Shown piece after piece: positions 1 through 8,674 of a DNA stretch of 64,000 bases. The notes under the pieces were generated by a model. The model saw nothing but the letters and a program-made list of their open reading frames with translations, made no database searches and was not told the origin of the DNA. The position numbers and the translations under genes were made by a program. Origin of the DNA: Lentisphaera marina. GTDB taxonomy: Bacteria; Verrucomicrobiota; Lentisphaeria; Lentisphaerales; Lentisphaeraceae. How positions within the stretch are numbered: the first letter of the stretch is position 1; every line of letters begins with the position of its first letter. The DNA lies in assembly GCF_028745505.1 (NCBI RefSeq), contig NZ_JAQZZL010000001.1:248001-312000 (forward strand). Direction: 5' to 3'.

Positions 1-240
1 AATATCATTGCCGAAAAAGAATGGAAAATTTACGTCTCTAATCTGGCTTGGAATAATGTGAAAGACGAATTCCCACAACGCTGTAGAGAAATTTTTGAAG
101 CCTCCATTCATGAAGCAAATAATGAAATCTTAGCCAAACGCTTTGATATAACTGAAAGCTCCGTTCGCGTTTATAAGTCTCGAGTCAAAAAAGTCTTGCT
201 CCGAGAAATGTCACGCTTAAACCACGACCTAGGAGCTTAG
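1..240 (+). CDS. ECF-type RNA polymerase sigma factor, C-terminal part (partial, 5' end outside window)
   Basis: The reading frame is open from base 1, so only the last 79 residues are present. They contain a helix-turn-helix like sigma region 4: ...EIFEASIHEANNEILAKRF followed by the recognition-helix-like ITESSVRVYKSRVKK. Region 4 contacts the -35 element. The stop lies 10 bases before a Ser/Thr kinase gene, and a sigma factor followed by a kinase is a common pair in Lentisphaerae and Planctomycetes, so a kinase-linked ECF factor is likely. The in-frame GTG at 58 is probably internal, because the frame continues upstream with plausible sigma sequence. The assignment rests on region 4 alone. 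Confidence 0.72.
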   Translation, partial: NIIAEKEWKIYVSNLAWNNVKDEFPQRCREIFEASIHEANNEILAKRFDITESSVRVYKSRVKKVLLREMSRLNHDLGA

Positions 241-250
241 TCGTCCAAAC

Positions 251-2341
251 ATGAGTCAAGGTAATGAGTATTTCGATGAAAAATTAGCTGATTTCTTTGA
301 TGAGCTCGATGACCTCGATAACTTACCGATCCTCGATACTATTGCCTCCATCACCGAGCGTTATTGTGACTTCAAATATCTTGATGAGGGTGGAATCAAA
401 ATCATCCATAGTTGCCGTGATTTAAAAACTGGTCGTGAAATAGCCATGGCCAGTTTAAAGGAATCTGCCAAAGACCCTGAAAAAGAATTGTTTTTAAAAG
501 AAGCTCGCCTAACGGCAGCTTTGCAACATCCAAATATCATCCCATTACATGATTTAGGACTCAAGGGCGAGCAGCCCTGGTTCACAATGAAACTGGTTTC
601 TGGAGCATCTTTAGAACAAGTTTTAAAAAACCTAAAAAACGGTAAATCTCAGCAACTCGACAATCTCAGTGAACGCTTAGATCTTTTCTTAAAAGTCTGT
701 GATGCCATTGCTTACGCACATTCTAGGGGTGTCCTTCACCTCGATATTAAGCCCGATAATATACAAATTAGCGATTATGGCGATGTCTTAGTCTGTGATT
801 GGGGACTCGCCAAAGTTATGGCCTCAGTTTGTGACGAAGAACTTCTAGAATGTTACACCTTTAATCCCAAGGATATTGATTTAACTATTGATGGCCTTGT
901 TAAAGGAACTCCAGGCTATATGGCTCCCGAACAAACCCGTTTGATAAAAGCTAAAAAAGGTATTCATACCGACATCTTTTCTTTGGGCTGTGTGCTCTAC
1001 AAGATCTTGACTTTAGAAAAGCCCTTCAAGGGTGCCGACTTAATGTCGGTGATGAATAATACCGTCAATGGTAAATTTCCTAAACCCAGCGAGATCAATC
1101 CCAATGTTCCTTTATCCCTCGAAGCCGTTTGCTTAAAGGCTCTCTCCACTGATCCACAAGATCGCTATGCGAAGGTCATTGACTTACAGAAAGAAATTTC
1201 AGATTACCGCCAAGGCTTTGCGACCAACGCAGAAAATGCCACATTATTGACTTTAACACGCCTTTGGTATAAACGGCACCGTACGCTCAGTATTGCCTCG
1301 ATAATTATCACTATCATCAGCCTTTGCACCGCCTTTTTTGCCTTCAACAACCTTAAACTCGAAAAACTTAATGCCCAACAAACTTCCGTAAGATTAAAAC
1401 TCGAAGCGGACAAACTGCAGTTGGAAAATGAATTTCATAAAAAATTTAATAAGGGTGCCGCTCCACGTTTTCTGCGAAGAGCTCAAATTGCTTTCGACAC
1501 CTATAATTTTGACGACGCCGTAAACTTTTGTGATAGTGCAGTAGAACTCGACCCGAGTTTAAGCGATGCCTGGGCTTTAAAAGGCCTGCTTCACATCATT
1601 CACGAAGAATTCGGTGCAGCGGTATATGCCTTAAATAAAAGCCAGCAAAAAAACACTTTAAATCAACTAGCTAATGATTTTTTCCAAATAAAAAAAGACG
1701 ATCAACAAGCGCTCTCCCTCGAGCATTTTGTGGACTTATTTCATCGATCGACAAATTCTGGTCTAATGAACTTAAGTGGAGCTTTAATTCATAACAAAGC
1801 CTATAGCAAGGTCCCCCTCAAGGAACGTATTGAATTTTGTAAAGCCATCATTCCAGTTCACAACGAAAAAAGTTTACGCAGACATCGCGGTAATAAAAAT
1901 TTGAACTTCTCCTATGATCCAAAACTTAAAAAACTTGACCTCTCGAATAATCCTTGGGTGCAAGCTGCTTTAATTGTACAAAATTTCCCCGCTCATGTTG
2001 CCGATTTCTCTCATACAGGAATCAAAAACTTCATCTGTTTTAGGCATCAACCACTCCGTTCACTCAATGTAAGTGGAACACAAATTATTGAGCTTCGAAC
2101 TTTAGAAAACAAAGATTTAATAAGCTTAAATCTCTCTTACACTTCAATTGGAAACCTCACCAAATTAAGAGAACTCCCCCTGCTAAAAAAGCTCAACATC
2201 AGCCACTCTGCGGTAAGAAACACCGGTATTTTAAAAGAGCTCCAAGAGCTAGAGAGCCTCACCATTCACCCAGGACAACTCACAGCTCAGGACCTAAAAA
2301 AATTAAATCCTGCGACAAAAGTTATTTATTCAACAAAATAA
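251..2341 (+). CDS. Membrane Ser/Thr protein kinase with TPR-like and LRR-like C-terminal region
   Basis: 696 residues. The kinase domain spans about 40-320: catalytic loop HLDIKPDN (163-170, Asp165), DWG in place of DFG (183-185), GTPGYMAPEQ activation segment, and DIFSLGCVLYKI in helix F. One membrane segment follows at about 344-365. The outer half has a TPR-like stretch (about 405-465) and four LRR-like repeats near the end (LRSLNVSGTQI, LISLNLSYTSI, LKKLNISHSAV, LESLTIHPGQL). Oddities: HRD has become HLD, the Gly-rich loop is degenerate, and the beta-3 lysine is not in the usual A-x-K position (IAMASLK). The sigma factor just upstream is a likely partner. Cytoplasmic kinase with an extracytoplasmic sensor is inferred. 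Confidence 0.9.
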   Translation: MSQGNEYFDEKLADFFDELDDLDNLPILDTIASITERYCDFKYLDEGGIKIIHSCRDLKTGREIAMASLKESAKDPEKELFLKEARLTAALQHPNIIPLHDLGLKGEQPWFTMKLVSGASLEQVLKNLKNGKSQQLDNLSERLDLFLKVCDAIAYAHSRGVLHLDIKPDNIQISDYGDVLVCDWGLAKVMASVCDEELLECYTFNPKDIDLTIDGLVKGTPGYMAPEQTRLIKAKKGIHTDIFSLGCVLYKILTLEKPFKGADLMSVMNNTVNGKFPKPSEINPNVPLSLEAVCLKALSTDPQDRYAKVIDLQKEISDYRQGFATNAENATLLTLTRLWYKRHRTLSIASIIITIISLCTAFFAFNNLKLEKLNAQQTSVRLKLEADKLQLENEFHKKFNKGAAPRFLRRAQIAFDTYNFDDAVNFCDSAVELDPSLSDAWALKGLLHIIHEEFGAAVYALNKSQQKNTLNQLANDFFQIKKDDQQALSLEHFVDLFHRSTNSGLMNLSGALIHNKAYSKVPLKERIEFCKAIIPVHNEKSLRRHRGNKNLNFSYDPKLKKLDLSNNPWVQAALIVQNFPAHVADFSHTGIKNFICFRHQPLRSLNVSGTQIIELRTLENKDLISLNLSYTSIGNLTKLRELPLLKKLNISHSAVRNTGILKELQELESLTIHPGQLTAQDLKKLNPATKVIYSTK

Positions 2342-2418
2342 GCTGCTTTGGCTGTATAAACACAGCAATAGACTGTAAAATCCATTGATAGACAAATTCT
2401 GCACTCTACATTTACTTC

Positions 2419-3198
2419 ATGAATTTTTATCAAAATAGTCCATTCACTTTCCTCGAAGGAAGTCAAATAAATTTTGACTCCTCTTGGATAAAAGAGCTCG
2501 AAAGTTCCAGCTCATACAAACTCATATACCTGAATGAAGGCGAAATCACTCTCTCCGTCAGTGGCAATAGCATCCCACTAAAAAAGCGATCTCTCTACCT
2601 TATACCCCCTAATCAGGCCATTAGCTTTCATAGTCAATCGACTGGAGAAATCTTTCATTGTTCCTTTGAATGCTCCTTTCCCAAACAACTTGATCTTTGC
2701 GCTCACCGCAAAAGTTTTGAGAGCCTACCCTCAGAGAATCCCGTTTTCAGCCGAGAACTTTTCAATCGACTCATCAACCCAGATTTGGATGATTATGAGC
2801 GTTCTAGCATCCTTCAACTTTTGCTCTACCCCTTCATTAAGCAAAGCCAACGCAAGAGCCAATCAAAAGCATTCCATCGCTTGCAAGTAGTTTTTAATTA
2901 CATCGACAAAAATATTAACTACTCACCAAGAATCGAAGATTTGGCGAAGCTGCTTGATCTTGATAAAAACTATTTCTCTAGCTTCTTCCGTAAAAACATG
3001 GGCGTTTCCCCCGGCCAATATATTCAGCAAAGAAAAATCCTCGTAGCTTGTACGATGCTACAAAATCACTCCAGCGTATCAAAAATATCTAAAGAACTCG
3101 ATTTCTACGACACCGCGCATTTCTGCCATATCTTCAAAAAAGAAATGGGCGAAACCCCGAAAAATTACTTGAAGAGAATTAATGTTAGCTCTAAATGA
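2419..3198 (+). CDS. AraC-family transcriptional regulator
   Basis: 259 residues. The N-terminal 140 or so look like a cupin-type ligand domain (GEITLSVSGNSIPLKKRSLYLIPP). The C-terminal 100 residues form the double helix-turn-helix of AraC/XylS proteins: IEDLAKLLDLDKNYFSSFF as the first HTH and the family signature running through FYDTAHFCHIFKKEMG near residues 230-245. Such regulators often sense sugars and control nearby polysaccharide genes, and the sulfatase/glycosidase operon starts about 3 kb downstream on the same strand. Control of that operon is inference only. No signal peptide. A 7-bp inverted repeat without a T-run (3209-3215/3226-3232) follows the stop. Confidence 0.9.
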   Translation: MNFYQNSPFTFLEGSQINFDSSWIKELESSSSYKLIYLNEGEITLSVSGNSIPLKKRSLYLIPPNQAISFHSQSTGEIFHCSFECSFPKQLDLCAHRKSFESLPSENPVFSRELFNRLINPDLDDYERSSILQLLLYPFIKQSQRKSQSKAFHRLQVVFNYIDKNINYSPRIEDLAKLLDLDKNYFSSFFRKNMGVSPGQYIQQRKILVACTMLQNHSSVSKISKELDFYDTAHFCHIFKKEMGETPKNYLKRINVSSK

Positions 3199-3306
3199 AA
3201 AAGCTTATTTAGAGCTCCAGACTTCGCTCTAATACCGACAAACACAAGATATTTATTAAACTTGTAGGTTTATTTTAGCTGATTTTTGAAACAGTATTAT
3301 TAAACC

Positions 3307-4077
3307 CTATTTTGTCGCGTCCCACATGCTGCCTCGAACGTCATTCAGTATAGCCCCGTAAGGCACCACTGTACTCATAAGCTGCAAGCCCTCCACGTGT
3401 CCATCAACCATAAGGTAATTCAGCTTATTACCTCCATCATGTAGCATTGGGTTCACCGAGTTATTAGAATTAAGATGTGCGCCTGATCGAGCACTTAGGT
3501 ATTTTCTACCTAAATGGTTACTTGAATGAATATATTCATAAAGCATGATGGTTTCAGCTGGATCACCTATTTGGCTAAGGTTGGATGAATCACCGTTATT
3601 GTTATTGTGAATACCTATCTCACGATTATTAACCCCTGTATAATAACTCGGGATATAAGTACGACCTACCCTGGCACCCCACCTGCCTGGTTCTTCAACT
3701 GGACACCTATACACGGCACCATAATCATCACCATAGGTAGCTAGCGCTAAGCCATTCGCCTGTTTTTCTGTATCGCTTAAAGTTTCACGACCATCGTAGC
3801 CCGCGAGTTGATCATCCCAAGTCCTTCTACTAGGACTGATAGAAGATCCGGGGAAATAGCCCTCGCCATCAGTTGTATAAATGAATATGGCTGTCCCTAG
3901 TTGTTTTAGTTGGTTAACACATACGGCGTTTCTAGATTTTTCCCGTGCTTTACCAAGAGTAGGTAAAAGTAGAGATGCGAGAATACCGATAATGGCCACC
4001 ACCACGAGTAATTCAATCAATGTAAAGGGCTTGTGTAAACACCTTCCATTTTTACTTTTCGATAATACCATTTTCAT
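3307..4077 (-). CDS. Prepilin-like protein, H-X9-DG family
   Basis: 256 residues. A short basic leader is followed by the type IV prepilin/pseudopilin signature [20 protein letters not shown], where a prepilin peptidase would cut before Phe and methylate it. The hydrophobic stretch doubles as membrane anchor and assembly helix. The body ends with a His/DG block ([11 protein letters not shown]) and the tail GSMWDATK, shared with seven other intact genes in this window. ATG at 4077 is used; an ATG two codons in (4071) is possible. Its upstream region is interrupted by an IS1380-family element at 4162, which may have silenced or altered expression. Whether it forms a pilus, pseudopilus or surface display protein is unknown. 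Confidence 0.9.
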   Translation of the reverse strand: MKMVLSKSKNGRCLHKPFTLIELLVVVAIIGILASLLLPTLGKAREKSRNAVCVNQLKQLGTAIFIYTTDGEGYFPGSSISPSRRTWDDQLAGYDGRETLSDTEKQANGLALATYGDDYGAVYRCPVEEPGRWGARVGRTYIPSYYTGVNNREIGIHNNNNGDSSNLSQIGDPAETIMLYEYIHSSNHLGRKYLSARSGAHLNSNNSVNPMLHDGGNKLNYLMVDGHVEGLQLMSTVVPYGAILNDVRGSMWDATK

Positions 4078-4136
4078 AAAGGCCTCATAAGTATTTGATT
4101 AGATTAAACTATCAAACCCACAAAAAAGCCCTCTGA

Positions 4137-4161
4137 TACTGTATGGTAATATTTATATACT
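4137..4161 (-). promoter_or_regulatory. Upstream element TACTGTA-N14-TACT, cut by an IS
   Basis: TACTGTA at 4137-4143 is followed 21 bases later by TACT at 4158-4161, where the IS1380-family element begins. The complete second TACTGTA reappears directly after the element (5818-5824). The uninterrupted site was therefore TACTGTA-N14-TACTGTA, two copies two helical turns apart, upstream of the minus-strand pilin gene. The same pair with the same 21-base period lies upstream of the other minus-strand pilin (32473-32500). Operator or promoter function is inferred. Confidence 0.55.
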
Positions 4162-4203
4162 CCTGAATCCGTGAGCTGATCTTAAAAAACAGCTTAAAAA
4201 CAA

Positions 4204-4263
4204 GAAAACCTGTTGGTTTATAGTAATTTAAGTTACGACACCAAAATCACCCAACAGGTTTTC
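4204..4263 (+). promoter_or_regulatory. Inverted repeat immediately upstream of IS1380 transposase start
   Basis: GAAAACCTGTTGG (4204-4216) and its exact complement (4251-4263) could form a 13-bp stem with a 34-base loop. The right arm ends two bases before the transposase ATG, so it covers the ribosome-binding region. In a transcript entering from outside, this would hide the start. That is a known way for insertion sequences to limit transposase; its action here is inferred. Confidence 0.6.
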
Positions 4264-4265
4264 TC

Positions 4266-5585
4266 ATGAATAAAGCATTTAAACTCGACACAGGCAATGA
4301 TTCCCTTCACAGTATTGGCGGAATATTTTTAGGTGGCCAAGTCCTTCAACAAAGTGAAATTGACGATGAGTTCAATACAGATCACAAGGCCAATCATATC
4401 TTTCAAGATCTAGATATTTTCAAATCACAGGTGGGGTTACTGATTCAGGGGCGTGAACGCTTCACAGATATTAGTCAGTTTCGTGAAAACGAAGTCTTTA
4501 TGAAATCACTTGGATTAAACAAAGTTCCATCCGAGGAACGTTTGCGTCAACGACTAGAAATCATGTCTTCTGAGCATGAAGTGCATTTAAAATCAGCGAA
4601 TACAAACCTGCTCAAAAAACAGTGTATAGGTAATATATCAAAAGGGGGGATGAATTTTATTCCACTCGATATGGATGTATCACCCATGGATAACTCCGGT
4701 AGCCATAAAGAAAATGTGAGTTGGACATATAAAAATCATGACGGATTTTCTCCCATGTTTGCCTACCTTGGAACTGAGGGCTTTATGCTAAATAATGAGC
4801 TGCGTCCAGGTTCACAGCATGCACAAAAAGGGATGCCAGAGTTCTTAGATGACAGCTTTACTATGATCAAAAAATTAAAGCTTAAGCACCCCGTACTACT
4901 TCGTTTAGATTCCGCTCACGATGCTGAGGTTAATTTCGGACACCTTCCTGATGATCAATATTTTCTGATTAAACGGAACCTTAGAAAGGAATCTAAAGAA
5001 CAGTGGCTATCCAACGCACGGCGTTTAGGGCGACAGCTTAAATCTCGAGATGGTAAGAGTGTCTTTGTCGGTGAACTCCATCACAAACATCCTGGAAACA
5101 ATGAAGAACATAAAGTGGTTCCTGTTATTTTTAAAGTTACGGAACGACTCGAAGATCAAGATGGCAATCGACTTTTGATGCCAGAAATCGAAGTGGAGAC
5201 CTATTGGACGAATTTACCTTTAGAAGCCGAGGATGTGATCGAACTTTATCACGATCATGGAACCAGTGAGCAGTTCCATAGCGAATTGAAGAGCGATATG
5301 AATGTAGAGCGTTTACCCTCAGGGAAATTTAAAGCGAATCAATTCTTTTTGCACTGCGCTATGCTCGCTTTTAATGTGCTCAGAGTCATTGGTAATCACC
5401 TTATCCATAATAAATCTTTGGCTCCAATTAAAATCAAAGCCCAACGACGCCGCCTACGGTGCGTGATACGTGACTTGATTTTAACCGCTTGTAAACACGT
5501 AAAGCACGCAGGAGATGAAACTCTCAAGTTTGGTCGACATAGCCCTTGGTTTAAGCTGTATCAAAAAATATCATTTAGCCTTTAA
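4266..5585 (+). CDS. IS1380-family DDE transposase
   Basis: 439 residues, typical for the family. The DDE-type core is visible: PLDMDVSPMDNSG near residue 135, LLRLDSAHDAEVNF near residue 215, and the C-terminal acidic helix region GTSEQFHSELKSDMNVERLP near residue 335. The gene lies between the two terminal inverted repeats of its element and is not frameshifted. The start codon sits at the foot of a perfect inverted repeat, which may limit translation from read-through transcripts. Confidence 0.93.
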   Translation: MNKAFKLDTGNDSLHSIGGIFLGGQVLQQSEIDDEFNTDHKANHIFQDLDIFKSQVGLLIQGRERFTDISQFRENEVFMKSLGLNKVPSEERLRQRLEIMSSEHEVHLKSANTNLLKKQCIGNISKGGMNFIPLDMDVSPMDNSGSHKENVSWTYKNHDGFSPMFAYLGTEGFMLNNELRPGSQHAQKGMPEFLDDSFTMIKKLKLKHPVLLRLDSAHDAEVNFGHLPDDQYFLIKRNLRKESKEQWLSNARRLGRQLKSRDGKSVFVGELHHKHPGNNEEHKVVPVIFKVTERLEDQDGNRLLMPEIEVETYWTNLPLEAEDVIELYHDHGTSEQFHSELKSDMNVERLPSGKFKANQFFLHCAMLAFNVLRVIGNHLIHNKSLAPIKIKAQRRRLRCVIRDLILTACKHVKHAGDETLKFGRHSPWFKLYQKISFSL

Positions 5586-5817
5586 TCCACTAATAAGAAG
5601 TTTATTGCAAAGCTCTTTTATTGAGTTTTGTGCTTTACTCTGTCCAAGTTGGGTGAATTGCCTTAGAAATTGCTATATTTACTATCCTTAGACACCTGAT
5701 CACGAGCGATAGGCTTAAGAAATAAGGACATCTCACAATCTGGGATAAAAACGATCTAAGAATTACTCGACCAAACAATTATCTCATGAATCTCAAAACC
5801 TGATCACGGATTCAGGT

Positions 5818-6122
5818 TACTGTATAATTATTATTTATTTTATGATTAGGCCTAAATTAAATCGACCTCCATAAAGAACGATTATCAAAAAGACAAGCGA
5901 CCAATAAACACAAAAATATACAATTTTATAAAATCTAAATATTTCCTTTTTCTTCGTGATTAGTAGTAGCAAACTGGAAAAGTTCTGGTTAGTCAGTGAC
6001 AAAGCAAATAATTAAATCAGCTAAACATCAATACGATTTATAGAATTATATCAGTTTTGAATTACAGCCCGTATACTTAACAAGTGCCAAACAGCTAAAA
6101 ATAGAATTAACATGGAAGCCAT
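5818..6122. other. Intergenic region upstream of the large degradation operon
   Basis: AT-rich, with no coding potential that I can support. The first bases (5818-5824, TACTGTA) are the displaced half of the element upstream of the pilin at 3307. The distal part should hold the promoter for the plus-strand operon beginning at 6123. TATACT at 6072-6077 is a possible -10 box, but no convincing -35 box is seen. GGAAG at 6113-6117 is a plausible ribosome-binding site. Confidence 0.4.
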
Positions 6123-7697
6123 ATGAATTTTCTTAACACTCTCAATCGCTTATCTAGCCTCATTATTTGCACTAGTTTTAGTCTATATGCAGCTAATGAA
6201 ACCACCTCAGAAAATAAAACTTGGCGTATCGCGAGCTCTGAAGAATGGGCCCAAGCCTCGGATGAAATCCAAGGCCTCACAACTGAAAACGACCTCCTCA
6301 GCCTTCGTGATCAAGCAGGACTCTACAAAAGCAAACTGCAAAGATTTAATTCAAAGAGCTCGGCTCAATCATTAACCATCAGTGCATCAACAATGTGGGA
6401 AAACTGGGAGCCAACAAAGACAAAAATAACTCCACCCACCCTTGGTGACGCCCCCATTTTCCTCGTCAAAGGCCCCAATGATTATTGGATTATGGGCCGC
6501 AATAAAGCAGCTAAAGGCAAGTCTAAGAAATTTAAAGCAAAAGAAACAACCCTAGAAGGTTTTGATACTCCACTAAAAACCACCCCCTTCCCCAATCTTT
6601 TCAATGCTCCCGGCGGCTTGACCAAATCGCAAGGAGGCTACCACGCCTGGCAGAGCCGCGATATGGTTAACTGGGTTCATCATGGCTCAGTCACTCCCAA
6701 GCACGCAAAATGGTCCACCACGGCCGAATTTGTCGATGGGAAAACCTACATTTATTATGACTTCCCCAATGATCAGGACCCCCACCTCTACATCGACGAC
6801 GACCTCACTGATGGCAAACCTGGCAAGGATATGGGCATGGTTTTCAAAGACCCCTCCGATGGCTCAGATTGCGCCATCATTCGCGACCTCGACGGCAAAT
6901 TCCACCTCATTTATGAAGATTATAGCCCCATCAATGCAAGGAAACATTCCTGGGATTCCCCACTAGCGGGGCATGCCGTCAGTGAAGACGGTAAAGACAA
7001 GTTCAATATCCTTTCTCCTGCCGTAGATGATCGTACCGAACCCACCGGGAAATTTGCTGAATACCCCCACCCCCACTGGCATCTTGAAGATCCGAAAAAC
7101 TTCCCTGGAAAAACGATACAAGAAGAAAATCGCGAGTATCGCCTTAAAAAGGGCGATACTCGAGCCTTTGCTAAATACGAAATACACGCGCCCGAACAAA
7201 ATGCCTATGGTGATTGGGCGGCTATTTCCATTGGCGGTCAATACTACCTCGTGGGTGACTATCATCCCGCTCATAAAAAAATCCGCATCGGCATTTTTAC
7301 CTCTCCGAGCATAGATCAAAAATTTGAACTCATCGGTGAATTGGGAGATGGCCACCCCGACCCAGACATCGGCTTTGCCGAAGGTAAATTCTACCTCATC
7401 AACCAAACCAAACATGATTACGTCAGTCCTGGTCCATGGGTCGAGAAAGTAGAAGCTCGCGTCGGTGTCGACACCACCAATGATGGCAAAGCCGATAGTT
7501 GGAGTGATTGGCAAGAAATCAAGGAAAGCTACGACTACATCAAAGGCTTCTCCAAGCAAGTCAAACGCATTCCCGCATCAATGGATTTGAGTCAAGTCCC
7601 CGAGGGCTATGGTTTCTGCTTTGAACTCAAACTTAGCGATACCACCAAAAACAAATCAAAACCCATGCTCGATAGTATCAACATCGAGTTTAAATAA
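6123..7697 (+). CDS. Secreted beta-propeller glycosidase-like protein (GH43/GH117-like)
   Basis: 524 residues with an N-terminal signal peptide (about 1-24, cleaved near SLYAA). The middle has repeating blade-like segments typical of five-bladed propeller glycosidases: GYHAWQSRDMVNWVHHG, AEFVDGKTYIYYDF, CAIIRDLDGKFHLIYEDYS, WAAISIGGQYYLVGDYH, DPDIGFAEGKFYLINQ. The short SRDMVNW segment resembles the S-x-D-x-x-N-W element common in GH43-related enzymes. The exact family and substrate cannot be assigned by eye. First gene of a dense plus-strand operon with sulfatases and an alpha-fucosidase, with the next gene only 18 bases on. Action on a sulfated algal-type polysaccharide is inferred. Confidence 0.65.
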   Translation: MNFLNTLNRLSSLIICTSFSLYAANETTSENKTWRIASSEEWAQASDEIQGLTTENDLLSLRDQAGLYKSKLQRFNSKSSAQSLTISASTMWENWEPTKTKITPPTLGDAPIFLVKGPNDYWIMGRNKAAKGKSKKFKAKETTLEGFDTPLKTTPFPNLFNAPGGLTKSQGGYHAWQSRDMVNWVHHGSVTPKHAKWSTTAEFVDGKTYIYYDFPNDQDPHLYIDDDLTDGKPGKDMGMVFKDPSDGSDCAIIRDLDGKFHLIYEDYSPINARKHSWDSPLAGHAVSEDGKDKFNILSPAVDDRTEPTGKFAEYPHPHWHLEDPKNFPGKTIQEENREYRLKKGDTRAFAKYEIHAPEQNAYGDWAAISIGGQYYLVGDYHPAHKKIRIGIFTSPSIDQKFELIGELGDGHPDPDIGFAEGKFYLINQTKHDYVSPGPWVEKVEARVGVDTTNDGKADSWSDWQEIKESYDYIKGFSKQVKRIPASMDLSQVPEGYGFCFELKLSDTTKNKSKPMLDSINIEFK

Positions 7698-7715
7698 TAA
7701 AAGACGACGGGACCA

Positions 7716-8672
7716 ATGAGAATATTCAGACTCATTTTTATTTGCTCGACCTTAGTAAGCGCTATGGTTTTACAGGCTAATCAAAGCTCGGAACAGACAG
7801 CAATCAATCTAAAAGCAGACATCGTCTACAAGACGATTGCGGATAACAAGCTACACCTAGATCTCTTTTATCCAGCGTCTGAACTTAGCGGTCCTTACCC
7901 CCTAGTCATCTACACTCACGGCGGAGGGTGGGCTGCGGGCAGTAAGAATAAGGCTCAAGGCCGTTCAAATATCGCCAGAACCGTTCGCGGCCTAACTGAC
8001 GCCGGCTTTTGTGTCGCTGCAGTTCAATACCGCCTCTGCAAAGATGGAAAAACCAGCATCCGCGATTGTGTCACCGATTCTATCGATGCCCTACGCTACT
8101 TGGCCAAAGAGAGCAAAGCTCTCCATCTCGATCCAAACCGAGTTTTCACTTATGGCGACTCTGCGGGTGGCCAGCTAGCCCAAATGTTACTGCTTAGCCA
8201 AGCAAGTGACTTTCCGGGGGCTGCTGAACTCGCGGGGCAGCACTACACCATGCTTGGCGGTGTTTCCTGGTATGGTCCCTGTGACTTCGAGAAAACCCAG
8301 CTCTTCAATCACGATGACCGTCCAAAATTCCGCGATCGCTTTGGACCTCGAGTCCTCAAGTCTGAAACTAAGCCTAAAGATAAACTGCGCTTGTACCGTG
8401 AAGTCAGCCCCGTTAATTACCTTCAAAAAACTAGTCCCCCATTGCTCATGATTCAGGGTGACGGAGATACCACTATTCCCGTCAAGCACGCCTATTACAT
8501 GAAAGAAAAGGCTGATCTGATTGAAGCACCCGTAGAAATTATGATCATCAAAAATGCTGGACACAATTGGCGAAAGGCCGATGGCTCAAGCCCCATTGAA
8601 CCATCCCACGATGCTATCATCAAACGCACCATTGACTTCTTAGTCAGTGAACTAAACCGAAGTAGAGACTAA
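7716..8672 (+). CDS. Secreted alpha/beta hydrolase (carbohydrate esterase-like)
   Basis: 318 residues with a signal peptide ending near residue 21. It has the oxyanion-hole motif HGGGW (68-72), nucleophile elbow GDSAG (147-151, Ser149), acid region QGDGDTTIPVKHA and catalytic-histidine region NAGHNW. This layout matches lipase/esterases of the BD-FAE or acetyl-xylan-esterase-like group. It starts 18 bases after a glycosidase gene and ends 2 bases before a sulfatase gene, so co-transcription is likely. Removal of acetyl or other acyl groups from a sulfated polysaccharide is the likely job, but the substrate is inferred. Confidence 0.87.
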   Translation: MRIFRLIFICSTLVSAMVLQANQSSEQTAINLKADIVYKTIADNKLHLDLFYPASELSGPYPLVIYTHGGGWAAGSKNKAQGRSNIARTVRGLTDAGFCVAAVQYRLCKDGKTSIRDCVTDSIDALRYLAKESKALHLDPNRVFTYGDSAGGQLAQMLLLSQASDFPGAAELAGQHYTMLGGVSWYGPCDFEKTQLFNHDDRPKFRDRFGPRVLKSETKPKDKLRLYREVSPVNYLQKTSPPLLMIQGDGDTTIPVKHAYYMKEKADLIEAPVEIMIIKNAGHNWRKADGSSPIEPSHDAIIKRTIDFLVSELNRSRD

Positions 8673-8674
8673 CA

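Larger units (their letters stand above)
4162..5817 (+). mobile_element. IS1380-family insertion sequence, complete
   Basis: About 1656 bp carrying one transposase gene. The ends are 13-bp perfect inverted repeats, CCTGAATCCGTGA at 4162-4174 and its complement at 5804-5816, with one extra T at the right end. The element is flanked by a 4-bp direct repeat TACT (4158-4161 and 5818-5821), as expected for target duplication. Size, CCT-beginning ends and transposase type all match IS1380. The ends are intact and the gene is full length, so it may be active. Confidence 0.88.

Noticed and set aside
6963-7559. Long minus-strand open frame of 198 codons
   Set aside because: It lies fully inside the glycosidase-like gene, has no ribosome-binding site or recognisable domain, and the plus-strand frame has signal peptide and family features.
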